NCBI RefSeq assembly: GCF_001039355.2
Contig: NW_019775269.1
Coordinates: forward strand, 1 to 64,000
DNA length: 64,000 nucleotides
Reading direction: 5' to 3'
From: Lingula anatina
Lineage: Eukaryota; Brachiopoda; Lingulata; Lingulida; Lingulidae
Shown: piece by piece, positions 52,174 through 63,948 of the stretch
Numbering within the stretch: position 1 is the first letter of the stretch
Layout: each line of letters opens with the position of its first letter
Made by a program: the position numbers and the translations under genes
Notes under the pieces: generated by a model
The model's database searches: none
Told to the model about the DNA's origin: nothing
The model's input: the letters and a program-made list of their open reading frames with translations, nothing else

Positions 52174-55012
52174 GATATGTTGTTTACAAATTATTCATTT
52201 GCCACGTTTAGACGGTTCGACTATAGCGGTTATGCAACCAGCAATATCCATGCTATTTACTCGACTCGCAACCTGGCATGATTGAAAGGTGCGATGCTTT
52301 ACATTCTTCGCAAGTCAAATCACGTCTTGTAGAATCAGAAACAGACGGAATACTGAGCGAGATTATGCAACAACTACTTGCTTATCTAATAATAAAGACG
52401 AAGGAAAGGAAAACGAACGAAAAAAAAACCCACCAACATTAACACCGAACCAACACNGGGGGTGGGGGGGGGGGGGGTGGGTGGGGGGACACTGCTCTCT
52501 GTGACAGAGCTTCCCTTTCTCCTTACCCTCCCCCTCCCAACCCATCAAAAAATGAAAACAAGACAAAACCGGGTACTTTCTCCATCCCTGTGTCCTTTTG
52601 TACAATTATTTACTTGCAGTGAGAAGCGAATTTTTTTTGGTCTTGTGCCATGATTTATAAAACTACTAGTACATGTACTGTTAGTAGATCATAAGATGCT
52701 ACATGCAAAATCACGCTTGAAATGGATAGTGGCATCATGGTCACGAGTTATACGTGACATGTTGTACAAATGAAAACCTGCCAAGACTTAAACGTGGTCT
52801 CGAGTGGTAGGCCCTACATATGGTACATGTACAGCTACACGCTTGAAAACGCTTCAACTCTTTCCAAGTCCGGTTTAAGATGAATCGCTGAACATAGCCT
52901 ATGGTGGTAGCGACACTATGTATCTAAATCTAAAAATATGCTAGTAGTCCTTTTACTCTTATAACTTACGTGCATCCATAAAAATACCATGTGCTATAAT
53001 TGTTAGGTCATAGCCATTGCACCAAAATACGCTGGTACCAATAGAGAAATAATAATAATAATAATAATGGATATGTTGTTTACAAATTATTCATTTGCCA
53101 CGTTAAGACGGTTCGACTATAGCGGTTATGCAACCAGCAATATCCATGCTATTTACTCGACTCGCAACCTGGCATGATTGAAAGGTGCGATGCTTTACAT
53201 TCTTCGCAAGTCAAATCACGTCTTGTAGAATCAGAAACAGACGGAATACTGAGCGAGATTATGCAACAACTACTTGCTTATCTAATAATAAAGACGAAGG
53301 AAAGGAAAACGAACAACAAAAAAAAAAAACCAACATTAACACCGAACCAACACACTTTGGTTTACGTTCAAGTTATGAATTTTCACTTTAGAAAGTGGCT
53401 TAATCTGTTCATTTGTTTATATGTTCATATCTGGGGAAGGGGTAAAAAAACATAATGGGGTGGAAGGAGGAATTTGCTAACATAAAGGAACATTTACACA
53501 AAGAAAATGGGATATTATTTGGTAGATTTAATGAGAACTCAGAACGGCAATGGTTACCACGAATCCCTTATCTTCCGATGAAAAAAATTTAAAAACTTTT
53601 TTACTTTTGAATTAGGCCATTCATGGTTAATCTCATAATTACCGTCTTTTGAGGTATATAGTGTTAAAAATTAACGCCAACCCACTTATCCTGACAGCTT
53701 TCTAAATGGACCGCAAGTTTCACAATTAAAGGGCCCAAAGGTCCGAAAACTATTCGACACTGTAGCAGAAGCAAACGCCTTAAGTAATTTGTCGGTCAAC
53801 AGAAACAAAAAACCATGCTTCTGTTTAGTTTGAACTTTTCGTCAAACAGTTCATGTGTTACGCTCAGCACTAAAGTTTCGATATTTTTGTTAAAAAAATA
53901 AAAAGAGACCTTTGGCTGTAGGATTTTTCAGATCCAGGGAATACCTAAGTAGGTGAACCAACTAAATTTATTCTAACTTTAACATAAACACACTTAAGAT
54001 TTTTATCGAGCGTGTTTATGGCTAGTCCCCTGCTTTTTTGGACAAGAAAATTGCGTTATAAAATACAGTTAATTCAAAATGAAGCGTGTAGAAATAAACA
54101 CGATTGCATAATATACGTTGTTGTTTTTCTCTTGAAAATGTTTGAAAACGTAACGCAAAATGTTCACCGAAAAGAAAATTGCGTAATAAAATATGAATTT
54201 ACATTAAAACGAGGGGTGGAAATAAACACGAGCACATAATAAAAGTTACTTGCGTTGCTGTTGAAGAATGCATTATGCATAACGCATAATGTCCACCTAT
54301 AAAATTTCACGATCAATTAAATTAACAAAATTGCTCGATTCAAATATTGATTTTTTTCTAAAACTTTGAACTATAGTTCTCCACAGCTTGGCAATCAATA
54401 CATAGTGATACTCTGGAGGAATCCAAATGTTGGGATAGTCAGGGAAAATGTACCAATTTGTTGAGCTCTGCGGGCCTGAAGATATCAGGTGGACCAGAAT
54501 TTTCACACTGCCTGCGTTGTAGGCCCCAACGTTTTTACCTGATAGGCAAACACTGCGGGGGTATTGATAGCTGATGATTATGCTTCTAAAAAAATCTTAC
54601 GCTTCACGATGTGCTGATCTTGATAAGTCGATTTTTTTTTTGAAAAAAAAAAAAAAAAAAAAAAAAAAACGCCCTGAGGGACCGGGATAAAGGGCGTCGA
54701 TATTTTTAAATGCTTCTAACGCGTGGTTTATGAAAAGTACATAAGAATATTATTGTGGTAAATATAAAATTGCCTCTCTTAGCATGAGACTGCGTTTCAA
54801 GCATTTACATGAAGGGAGATAAAACCGTTATATTCCGTTACGATAATGTGACCCAGTAGTACCGCCATGCTTTCTCACCTCAGTGTCAGTTGGCAATGAG
54901 TAAAAAGAAGTATAGCTGTGCCGACAACCTCCCCAATTACTGCCTTCCACATGGCTGGCGTTTTCACCTCCTTGAATCCCCATGTGTAGCGAGGAAGTTC
55001 CTGAATCCCCAT
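48196..55012 (-). CDS. Aquaporin-family channel lacking the selectivity-filter arginine
   Basis: Seven exons, 55012-54879, 51189-51026, 50718-50658, 50310-50106, 49577-49488, 49151-49019 and 48365-48196, with GT..AG borders and matching phases, give 318 residues. MIP-family hallmarks are Glu in helix 1 (VIGEVVGTAIL, about 24-34) and helix 4 (LMETCLTF), the first NPA box at 82-84 (VVNPAITL) and the second at 197-199 (GACMNPAVAMGP). Six membrane helices are expected, with the channel in a cell membrane. In nearly all water channels the residue after the second NPA is Arg; here it is Val-200. The helix-5 filter position, His in water-specific aquaporins, appears to be Val-185 by counting back from the NPA box. 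The pore selectivity is therefore hard to predict. A hydrophilic C-terminal tail of about 75 residues follows helix 6. Intron 1 contains the duplicated block and a MITE. Confidence 0.9.
50756..50800. repeat. (TA)n microsatellite in aquaporin intron 2
   Basis: About 22 TA units, with a (CA)n tract nearby at 50896-50929. Confidence 0.85.
51347..53352 (+). repeat. Direct duplication inside aquaporin intron 1, differing by a MITE
   Basis: 51347-52456 and 52489-53352 begin with the same ACACTGCTCTCTGTGACAG and end at ACCGAACCAACAC. Copy 1 is longer mainly because it carries a 217-bp MITE (51658-51874) and a longer (ATA)n tract. Single N bases (51346 and 52457) mark the start of copy 1 and the end of copy 1, the latter followed by a G-rich run. 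This is the pattern expected of two haplotypes placed in tandem by the assembly. A genuine tandem duplication is the alternative. Confidence 0.85.
51658..51874 (-). mobile_element. MITE, GACCCCATTCCC family (copy with an empty-site partner)
   Basis: This is the reverse-oriented relative of the elements at 26077 and 29676 (CTAACTCCCTGGGGG, TTAATTGCCCCTTAC, TCTGGTGAGACTCCC, TAGATCGATCTAAAG). The second duplicated block reads CCAAGAC directly into TTAAACG at the same place, so the insertion limits are defined. TTA follows the right end. Confidence 0.85.
54642..54669. repeat. Poly(A) tract
   Basis: A run of 28 A residues in aquaporin intron 1, following a T run at 54632-54640. Confidence 0.85.
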
Positions 55013-55139
55013 GTTGGCTACCCAGTGCCTACAACAACGATACTTTGGATACTATTTTACCGACTCTACACCTCGTCAAGCCAGCGCTTCCCCCTTATCT
55101 GCTTGAACTCTAGTGGAGGCGGATGAGCAGTGACTTCTT

Positions 55140-55149
55140 CTTTATATAG
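55140..55149 (-). promoter_or_regulatory. Candidate TATA box of the aquaporin gene
   Basis: On the minus strand the sequence CTATATAAAG lies about 130 bp upstream of the aquaporin ATG, a plausible distance for a core promoter. A CRE-like TTACGTCA lies at about 55197-55204 further upstream. Confidence 0.45.
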
Positions 55150-55204
55150 TCCTGAAGTCGTGAGTGGTGTTCCTACATTAACGGCGGCGTGTGTCTTACG
55201 TCAT

Positions 55205-58200
55205 AGACGTGGTGGTGACAAGTAGTGGTCAGTCGTGCCATCCCCCCGAGGCTATCTTGGGCTGGGCGGGACCTTCTTTTTTTTTCCAAATTGATGCAGC
55301 GTGCGGAAAGTACGTTCAACAAGAAGACAGAAAATGATTGTTGAAATAATCATTCCACAGACAGTTTTTATCTAAATATTTTCTTACTGTTTAATTTTGT
55401 GCTGTACTCAAGAGCCTTCCCCAGGACAAACTGGTCTACTAATATTACCAGACAAATTACCCTTTTTAAGAACGTACGAGAAGAAAACAGAATATATTTG
55501 TCTGCTTTGATTATTAGATGAATCTGTAGGGGTAAACTGAATATAGTAGGATAGGATAAACAATCTTATCTCTCTAAAACATTAGTGCATGTACATAAGT
55601 ATATGAGTGTCTTAGGTTTTTATGAAACATGCCCCAAGCCCTTATTATCTTAAAGCAGCCAACAAAAAATTATGCTGACGTAAAAAATGTGAAAATGTGA
55701 AACCAGGTTCTGGAAGTTTTCATGTCATGTTGACCCGGTCATCTGATGTCACGCTGACCCGTATACAGCTCTTCTAAAAATTTATAGACGAAGCAATGTT
55801 ATAACAGGATAACCATTGTTTGAGTAGTTTAACCGCAGTGAAATAAAGCTACAATCAAGGTGATAATAAGAGCACTGTATCGACGTTAAGTTTTCTGTTT
55901 TTTACTAACAGCAAATAGGTCTCTTTTTTTACTAACAGCAAATAGGTATTGTATCAGAAATTCTGAAGATGAAAATATTTACAGTGATTTCCCCAGATGT
56001 AAACTACGCAGGCCAGTTTTTGCCAGTGTGTACTTACTGGATAGGGGAGAAAAGAAAAGAAGGGGGGGGGGGGTGAAAGAAGGAGGGGGTGACTGGTTGA
56101 TCACAGTATTTATTATCATTATTTTAATATAAACATTTGTAGTACAACAGTATGACACCGCGAAGAAATAGAACGAGCTGGATGAGTAAAACATGTTCAA
56201 TGATAACACAAATTGAAATATTAGAGGAAGAGTAAAACCAAAAACGAAAAGTAAATCACGAGAAATCCCTTTTAAAAATCAAGTCAAACCCTGTGTCCTG
56301 GTTTCATACATTTAAGAACGCCCCTCTCTTCATAGTTTTTGTTGAACATATTCCACACGAAAGCAAAGATTGTAAAAGGAAAAACGCATACGCTTGACCT
56401 TTGAGACAAACCTGTTTACCCACACGTTATTTGCTTTCGATCGTCTATCAGTAAATAAATTTGTTTGTTTTGTTGATCAATTTGTTCTTTGCTTTACTTG
56501 CCTAACTTATCTTTCTTCCCCTTTTTTCTGTTTACTTTTTATTCATGACCATTCATTCATTCATTTATCGGTCTATTCATTCTTTCTTAGTTTAAATGTA
56601 GGGTTCACAAAGTCAACAAGGGGAATAATAAGCAAGTAGATAACAGCAGACTATTGCACGTAGCAGTCTTGCGGTGGAGGTGATAATTTTGGTTGATGAT
56701 TTACACGAGGGGCGTGACTTTCGGTGCATGGACACTTAATCGATTTCATCGAGCATAACCAAATGCCACTACATTTCCAAACTTAAGAAGCAAGTTGTCT
56801 TTGTTGATTATAAATCCAGCTTTGTTATCAGGTCCATAGCCGGGGGAGTGGGGGAGTTTTGGTCGGCAAGGGGTCCACTTTGCATCATGCAATGCATTTT
56901 TCGTTTGGCTTCATTTTTGCAGGATTCAACATGTTTTTATGCTACGTGGGGGTTATAACTCCCTTTCACAAGCTAGCTTGAAACTGCTTGGACCACAAGC
57001 GAGGTTGATCCGTTTAGTTGACACTCTACCATATTATCCTAATTGCGCTTTAACTGTCTTAAAATCCGTTTTTTTATGTCTAAGTATTTTTCAAATTAAC
57101 GTATCTTTCACAATTCACAATCAAAAATTCCTCAAATGAAATTACCTTATGTTGATATTTCTTTCAAATATGTAAATAAAGACAAACGTTATGGGAAATT
57201 ATATAGAGCTATTTTACTTGAGTTTTGTTTGATTAAAAATTTAACATCGAATTGAAGTGCAGGAAAACAGGAAATTATTCCTTTTATTTGAAAATTCGAT
57301 TTACGGAAAGAAATGCCGAAGCAGACATTAATCTCTGACACCTAAGTTGAAGCAAACAGATCGGACTTCAGATTCAGAGCCTCGGGTATATTGGACTGTA
57401 AATTAATACACGTACATCCACTGTTTATTCAAATTATCACCTTAGAACAACAGAATCAAGCCAGAAAATGAGAAAGATTCCTAGTAACCAGGGAAGCGTT
57501 TCTAGTGTACACGTATTTTCATTCACGATTAATGCTACTGTTAGAAACGCTTCTCACAGTGACGATTATTCTGCGCCCTGTATACCCCCATCGCCATCAC
57601 TTTCACGAACCTTTCCCCGTTATATAACAATTGCGTGCATTGTCCCGGCTGTCTTTAACGGTCTTTGCCTAAGGCCGAATGGTGTTGCGTTGAAATGCAT
57701 AGCTGGCCATGCAGACGCAGTTAAGTATATGTTACAAGTGACACATGTCAAAGATGAACTCGGTACCAGCGCCAGTCAACAGGTGCAACAGCATTTGTGT
57801 GTGAAGTGACACAACGGCTGATACATTCACTCTCATTATTAATGATGACGCAATCAGAACATGAAAAATCATAATGTGTTAATATATTGTACTGTTAAGA
57901 TAAATTATAATACCTTAGTGATATTATAATGTTAAAATGAAACGCAACCATAATACAACTGGCTGAGGTAAGCACTATTATAGGAATATATACTAGTATA
58001 CTCAAATTTCAGATCAGTCATGACCCCCTAATTACAAATGTTGTAATTGCATATGGATACATGTTATAATAAATCACGTTTTAAAAAATGATATCATTAT
58101 TTATATCAAGTAATTGATGTTGTGTAAACTTTATAAGTTCAAAAATACAGCGACTGTGAGCTTGCGATGCATTTTTGGGACACAAAGTATCAAATATTGT

Positions 58201-59610
58201 ATGCGTTCGTATGCATTCTAATTTTATTAATCGAATTTTGATGGCTTTATTGATACTATGACGCATGGTCGGTATAACTGTAATGTTTAGTCATTCCCTC
58301 TTCTTACCGGGGCATGGGCGGTGGATCGACGTACAGATCACACCCTGTGTTTGATGAAAATCTCCACTTCAACTGGTTTGTGAGTGTCAAATTGGATTTT
58401 TATTAAAATTATTCACAGGCACTTGTTCTCGTCCCAACGTTTGGATTTCGCTATCATTTTTCTGTGTTCAATATGTATTTTCCTGTCAACCAGTTGGTGC
58501 TACTCGCCCTTCATAACGTCGCCCCATTTTCAACCTTGTGATGAGAGCGTAGCGTCTCTAATTATAAACTACTGTCAGTCTTTGCATGTTTTTGGAACAA
58601 AACAAATGTTTTTGCACCCATGTAGCGATTTCAAAATTGAGACACCCATAAGCCCCCTCGTCGCACCTGCCGACTTTCACAATTCCATACAGTTTTTTCT
58701 ATTAACGCGGGTAGTCGTTGCGGCTTCCAATTTATACTTTTTTGACATATTGTTCATTGATTCACAGGTATTATTATTATTTCATAAAAACGGTACGTGT
58801 TTTGTAAGGAAGGCACGAAAACCTTTTCGCGTAACTTCGGTGCTCATACGGTAATATAAGGTCCAAAAGCCGGAGTTGAATTTTCGTATTTTATCTGAAG
58901 TTGTAACACTTATGTCTGTCTTCATTTGCTAGAAGCCCTTGTCTGTCGCAGATGTCCCTTATAGTTATTTCTTGTTTCAATTTCTGAATGCCCATTTTTG
59001 TTAAATGACGTCGCGTATTCTCCTCCAGATGCTGCGAATCCAACCGGAAAGTCACATTCTTAACGCGTTCGTGGTGATGGCTTTATCTTCATCGTACACG
59101 GGTGATTTCCGGAACCCATTACGAGATTTCAAAACTGCAGGGAGCGGTATAGCAGATGCCAACAAGGTACTTTCCGATCTCTGCCCGAAGGTGGGAGAGA
59201 ATAACGGTCATAGGTTTCGAAATCTCAATGTAAAAAAAATTGATCCTTAGAAAACGTGCGGTTGCTGAGTATTGTGTTAAATAAGTTTCGCATTTTTGTA
59301 CATCGATGTTGTAATGCAACATGCAACAAGATCTTCATACCGTTTCGAAGGATTTGTTCAGTAAATATATTTGAATATTAAATTTTAATCTGTATAATAA
59401 CAACATATGCATGCTCAAGACCGTACGATAACATCGTACATGTACGTAGACACCTTCAACATGGGTTTTTGTTGATTTCCACAACTCTCTTTCGAAATAA
59501 TTTCCACTTTCTCATACATGACCGCAGTCACCATCGGACTTCTAGAAGAGAAAAATTTTGCAAGAATTTTTCATGACCCAGTCACTCGCATGTGGCTTGT
59601 TTGTTTACTT
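55205..59610. other. Non-coding stretch, no gene recognised
   Basis: Contains open frames at 57468-57809, 58384-58854 and 59005-59250, but none shows a family motif or a supported exon chain. A G tract lies near 56063-56072. Confidence 0.4.
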
Positions 59611-59783
59611 ATGCGACAAGTCCTAAGTACACACGAATCGAAGGTGCAGTTAATCCATCATATCATACTCTGTCATTTCATTTTAACATGCCCTAAATAT
59701 GGTAGACCGAGATTATTATATGATAGTTTCTACTCTGAAAAATGTTATCAAGATTGTTCGCCCACAGATTTTGAAAACTGTGG
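59611..59783 (+). pseudogene. Possible exon of a MOXD1-like paralogue (copper-site region)
   Basis: The frame reads STHESKVQLIHHIILCHF and continues to KCYQDCSPTDFENC, ending with the donor GG|GTAAAT at 59783. A VHHILLYQC-type HH motif with following cysteines is found at the first copper-binding site of DBH/MOXD1-family monooxygenases. The left border is not fixed. The link to the exons at 61281 and 62158 rests on order and orientation only, and the exons expected in between are not visible. Confidence 0.3.
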
Positions 59784-60320
59784 GTAAATTTTCTGACCAG
59801 AGGTACAAAAATTTATAAGGAAAAGTAAAGCGCAAATATACAGTGTATGCATGTGAGATTTTCGTTTATTTTTGTTTTCGTTATTATCTCTTTTGGTAAT
59901 GAATGTCTTACATTTTTGCCGTAAAATTGATTCACGTTTCCAACGAAATTATAATAATTTCGATTTCTAATGATCTCTGATAAATGATATTTTAACCAGT
60001 ATACTAGTGAAAAGAGTGTATCCAAAATATGAATACTACCTGGTACGTACCCTGTTTTAACAGGGGCTTCCAAAATAGTATACAAAATTAAAGTATAATT
60101 TTGTAACAGACTACTAGCGCACCCTGTAGTCAAAGAATACTCAGTACCATATGCCTATATTTACTCTACAAGGATGAGCGTGATAAATGTCCCCCCTCCC
60201 ACCCCCGCAAAGATATGAACACCCAGAGATGTCGCAGACTGGGGCCTTAAAGACGAATGACAGAGTGACGTTATCCTTGGTTCTGTCGGGTGAAAAACTG
60301 TTTACTTAAGCTAATCATAT

Positions 60321-60475
60321 CAGGGGCGGATCCAGGATTATTTGAAGGGGGGTCCGCGGATGCGAGGCAGACCCCCCCCCCCCCCCACTTGGAGTGGTGT
60401 TCGGGGCGAATGGTGCCATTTGCTGCGGTTTAGAACCATAATTCAGCTACCCCTCCCCCCTCTAAATCCGCCATT
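60321..60475. mobile_element. MITE with CAGGGGCGGAT termini (copy 3 of 3)
   Basis: Starts CAGGGGCGGATCCAGG and ends CTAAATCCGCCATTG. TCATAT occurs on both sides as a likely target duplication. A C tract lies inside (about 60371-60386). Confidence 0.65.
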
Positions 60476-61280
60476 GTCATATAATTAGTCGTCAAATGTA
60501 CGTGACAAAAGGAGGAACTGAGATTATTACGGGTGCGGGCTTCAAAAATAAAAACGGTAACACACAGAACAACGAAAGGATTACCATACCAACGTAGACC
60601 GAATACCATATGCAGGATAGTGTATGAAATGAGGAATAATAAAAGTAATTGCTTGTTATGGCCAATTGCAAGATCATTTCCATTTACGTAACAAATGTTA
60701 ACACTGTGTATTTACAATGTATTATATATTTTTTTCATTTTTATTTTATTTATTTTATTTTGAACTTTATTTAAAGAGTTTAAAGAGGGTAAACATGTTG
60801 AGCGTAAGCTTATCTTCCATATGGCCCTCTGTTACCAGTCATTCAACAGTACTGGGTGTAAAATATTTGTAAAACATACCCAAAGGATATAAGGGATTCA
60901 AGATTCAAACCCCCTATTATTTAACCACGGTCTCGGAACTGGGGAAGAAATGTAAGAATGTCTTGGAACATTGAGCACAAAGGCAAACCTCATGAACGAT
61001 AATTGTATGTACTAGCAAGGAGTCTGTTATAACTCCTTGGTACTAGTCAATTTTGAAGGCGACACTGAATGATAGGGGCACCGTTACATTAGTCAGCTAT
61101 ATATGAAGATCCACTTCTTATTTTTTAGCACGCGTGAAAGCAAGTCGTAACTTTCGAGTAAAGGGTAAAATATTTGTTTTAAACCGGTGTAAGCTATATT
61201 CACTGGGTACATTTTTTTAAATTCTGGATCGGATAACCATGGCTACAGTGTTATTATTTAAGCACCATCGCAATACACAG

Positions 61281-61412
61281 GACGTAGATTTGATGAAGTC
61301 ATGGAAAAAAATGGTGAACTGGCAAGACGACAAGACTCGTGTTAGATTTCAAGCTCTTGAGATGAATTCCACGAGAGTGCAGATTTGTCATGGAATAAAT
61401 GGATATGGGTAT
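61281..61412 (+). pseudogene. Exon resembling the C-terminal part of a MOXD1-like protein
   Basis: After the acceptor CACAG the frame reads DVDLMKSWKKMVNWQDDKTR and reaches MNSTRVQICHGINGYGY, then a GTGAGT donor, phase 0. It resembles the MOXD1 stretch in which an M-x-x-W/F-K-W segment is followed by the LPVNVRCS strand. It splices in phase to 62158. With several expected exons missing upstream, this may be the remains of a paralogue of the gene starting at 63700, or a gene whose other exons I failed to see. Confidence 0.4.
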
Positions 61413-62157
61413 GTGAGTGTAATTTTGTATTTTATTTACTAAAACATACTGAGAACCTTCTATCCTAAGTGGAAGTTATATAGTCTATTTCATTTGTATC
61501 AATTAATACAAAATGTGCACCTACAATCAAGATTGTGCTCCAATGTATATATGCAAGACAGTTTACATGACAATTCTAAATGGTATCTGTTGGTATACGC
61601 CAACTGAAAAAACTGCAGCTCAACGCGTTCTTCATGGCCACAATATCTCCATCTCCAACCATTGCTTCAACTTCACCGCTTTAAGTTTGTCTTCTTCAGA
61701 TAGAGCTGAACCAAGTAAAGGGATAATAACTCTTCATTCTGGCCAAAAAATGAATTTTCCTGGAGTAAACAACAATTTCCCCGTACTTACCAATGGTTAA
61801 TGAATCCATTTTTACATTCATAGTTAGTCCCTGTTTTTTTCTAAAAAGTTTTTTGTTATAATCTCTTAAGAGATTATAACAGACTTAAGCCATCAATGGA
61901 GGTCACGTGTACTAAAGACAAGCTCAGATATCAGAATAATAGCTATAACTGGTAAAACAGAATATATTTATTTCTATGAGTTGTTCACAATGTTTTAATT
62001 GTGAAATATAGATCTCATTCGAAGAGTTATTATCCCTTTAACATGTCAACCATCCCTTGGGTTAAAAATTTCATTTGTTGGCAATACGATTAGTTAGAAT
62101 ATGATTTAGAGCTTAAATGCATCTCACTGCAGATGAACCTGATCCAAAAAATTGCAG

Positions 62158-62358
62158 ATCAGCGCACCATACAAGTTACCCCAAGCATCGTGTCCAGCCA
62201 CAACCACCAACGCTACTCCAGTCACCACTGGCTCTGCATCGTCTGCTGATAGAACGGTTTACGTTACCATGGGAACGATTATTTGCAGCTTGTTCACACT
62301 GCTGTTGATAATAGGCAAACATGATGCTGAAAACAAGCCAGAGGTTTTCGTACATTAG
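62158..62358 (+). pseudogene. Last exon of the MOXD1-like paralogue, with C-terminal hydrophobic anchor
   Basis: After the acceptor AAATTGCAG, phase 0, the frame reads ISAPYKLPQASCP, comparable to the PYK..P..C segment near the C terminus of MOXD1. A Thr/Ser-rich linker follows, then a hydrophobic segment (VTMGTIICSLFTLLLIIG) and a short tail ending at TAG. A membrane anchor at this place fits the family. It lies about 1.3 kb upstream of a second MOXD1-like gene in the same orientation, suggesting tandem paralogues. Confidence 0.45.
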
Positions 62359-63699
62359 GGTCTATAGTCGCTTGCAGTGAAAAGAACCCATTTAGATAAT
62401 TTGCTTTTTTGTTCAAATAGCACGTTTGGTGAATCAGCAACAGTGGAGAATCTAACCCTTGAACAAAAAGCTTTACTTCAAAGCAATTCAACATCAAACA
62501 AGTTCTATATTGTTTGGTAGATACCAGTTGCAACATTTGTTCTGTGAATGAGCATTAATATACTTAGAATTTGTTTATACTATAAACGGAGTCAAAATGA
62601 TATTAATGTAAGCTCTTAGTACTTATATTTATATTGCAATAGCCACACCACGTCTTATTAACATTTAATGTGACCTTGAATTACTGCGTTAATGTTGAAG
62701 TATTATGCTGACAAGATCAACTCTATTGTAAATTATGATGTAATAACAGCGATGATTATGTTGCAGTGAACAATTCAAGATGCAGCTATTGTTGATTAAA
62801 GAAGTTTAGTTTTGTACCGTATAAGGTGCTAAGCTCATAGAAAAAAATACCTGTTGTTCATGCCATTTGTATTACCAAGTTATATTTTTGATTTGTGTAA
62901 TTTACACATCTTAATGGCTACTTAGCTAAAAAGGCTCCTTATCAAATTGACAAAAATATCCAATGCACATGTAATATTAAGTCACGTTTGTATAATGAAA
63001 GAGGACACCGATTCGTGACTATCAATTTAAAAAGGCCGCCAATTAACACTGACTGAGCGCACCCTCGCAGAAGGAAAAATGTAAAAAGGCTCGATCTCTT
63101 AAGTAAATACACCTGTAGTCAACATTTCCTTTTGAAATCAGTCATTACTCCTTTAGAAATAAGTTATTCGTTACAATCGGTGCACATCTCAGTGAATTCT
63201 TATAAGTAGATCAATAGTACCTGAACAAACATTACTTTTTTATATTGCGTCCCTTTTGAATCAGGGAAACTGTCAATGATTTAACCCATTGCGAAGGATC
63301 ATACTGACAAGCAGTGTGTTTAATGACATCTGTTGCTTTTTGAGTATCTTTTTCTCTCGTTTTGCTGTTGAATCTTTTTGTTCGTTTAAATGCACGATTG
63401 CAGACCCTCTTTCTGTTACCGTCATTGGGTCATTTAATAGAGCGGGTAAACAGCACACACAAAAGGGCATTATGTCCTGCGCGATTTTTGTGTACCCTCA
63501 CAATCGATTTTCTTTTATTAAGCCTTTCATGGATATACATTCCGGCTTCTTGCACAACACCCCGTGCATAACTAAAGTTTGAAGGTGACATTTTATAGAA
63601 GAAGTGACTTAACAGCCTATTTATCACATATAAAAATCGTGAGTAACGCGCATTTTTTTTTTAGCAGTTTGCAGTTATCATTGAGACAGAGTTGCGAAA
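62359..63699. other. Intergenic region before the MOXD1-like gene
   Basis: No gene recognised. The last 200 bases should hold the promoter of the gene at 63700, but no TATA box is clear. Confidence 0.4.
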
Positions 63700-63948
63700 A
63701 TGTTGGTATCTACAGTTCTACCACTTCTTTTCGCACTCGCCATACCCAGTTTGGCGGATTTCACTCACCATGTGGTACTTAAGGATGACGTCTACTTTTT
63801 GTCCTGGAAATTCGACAATGAAACTATCACGTTCGAGACCCAGGTTCGTACCACAGGCTATATAGGACTTGGATTCTCTCCCAATGGGGGTATGACAGGG
63901 GCGGATATCGTTATCGGATGGGTGAGAGATGGGGCGGCGTACTTGAAG
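63700..63948 (+). CDS. First exon of a DOMON/MOXD1-like monooxygenase (continues outside the window)
   Basis: The ATG at 63700 starts a signal peptide (MLVSTVLPLLFALAIPSLA) followed by a DOMON domain start: VYFLSWKFDNETITFETQVR, TTGYIGLGFSPNGGM and GADIVIGWVRDG. The spacing and motif order match MOXD1 (DBH-like monooxygenase 1) and dopamine beta-hydroxylase relatives, which are secretory-pathway copper proteins. The exon ends YLK|GTAACC, phase 0, at 63948. Copper-binding domains should follow in exons beyond 64000. The substrate is unknown for MOXD1-type proteins. Confidence 0.85.

Noticed and set aside
57468-57809. 113-residue open frame
   Set aside because: No domain, no splice context and no match to the neighbouring MOXD1-like exons. 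Treated as chance.
58384-58854. 156-residue hydrophobic open frame
   Set aside because: Starts at a GTG in an AT-rich region and has no recognisable motif. The hydrophobic composition follows from T-rich codons.
59005-59250. Open frame with an acceptor and a donor (59029-59165)
   Set aside because: Splice-like borders exist, but the residues do not resemble any MOXD1 or DOMON segment I know, and no flanking exon joins it in phase.
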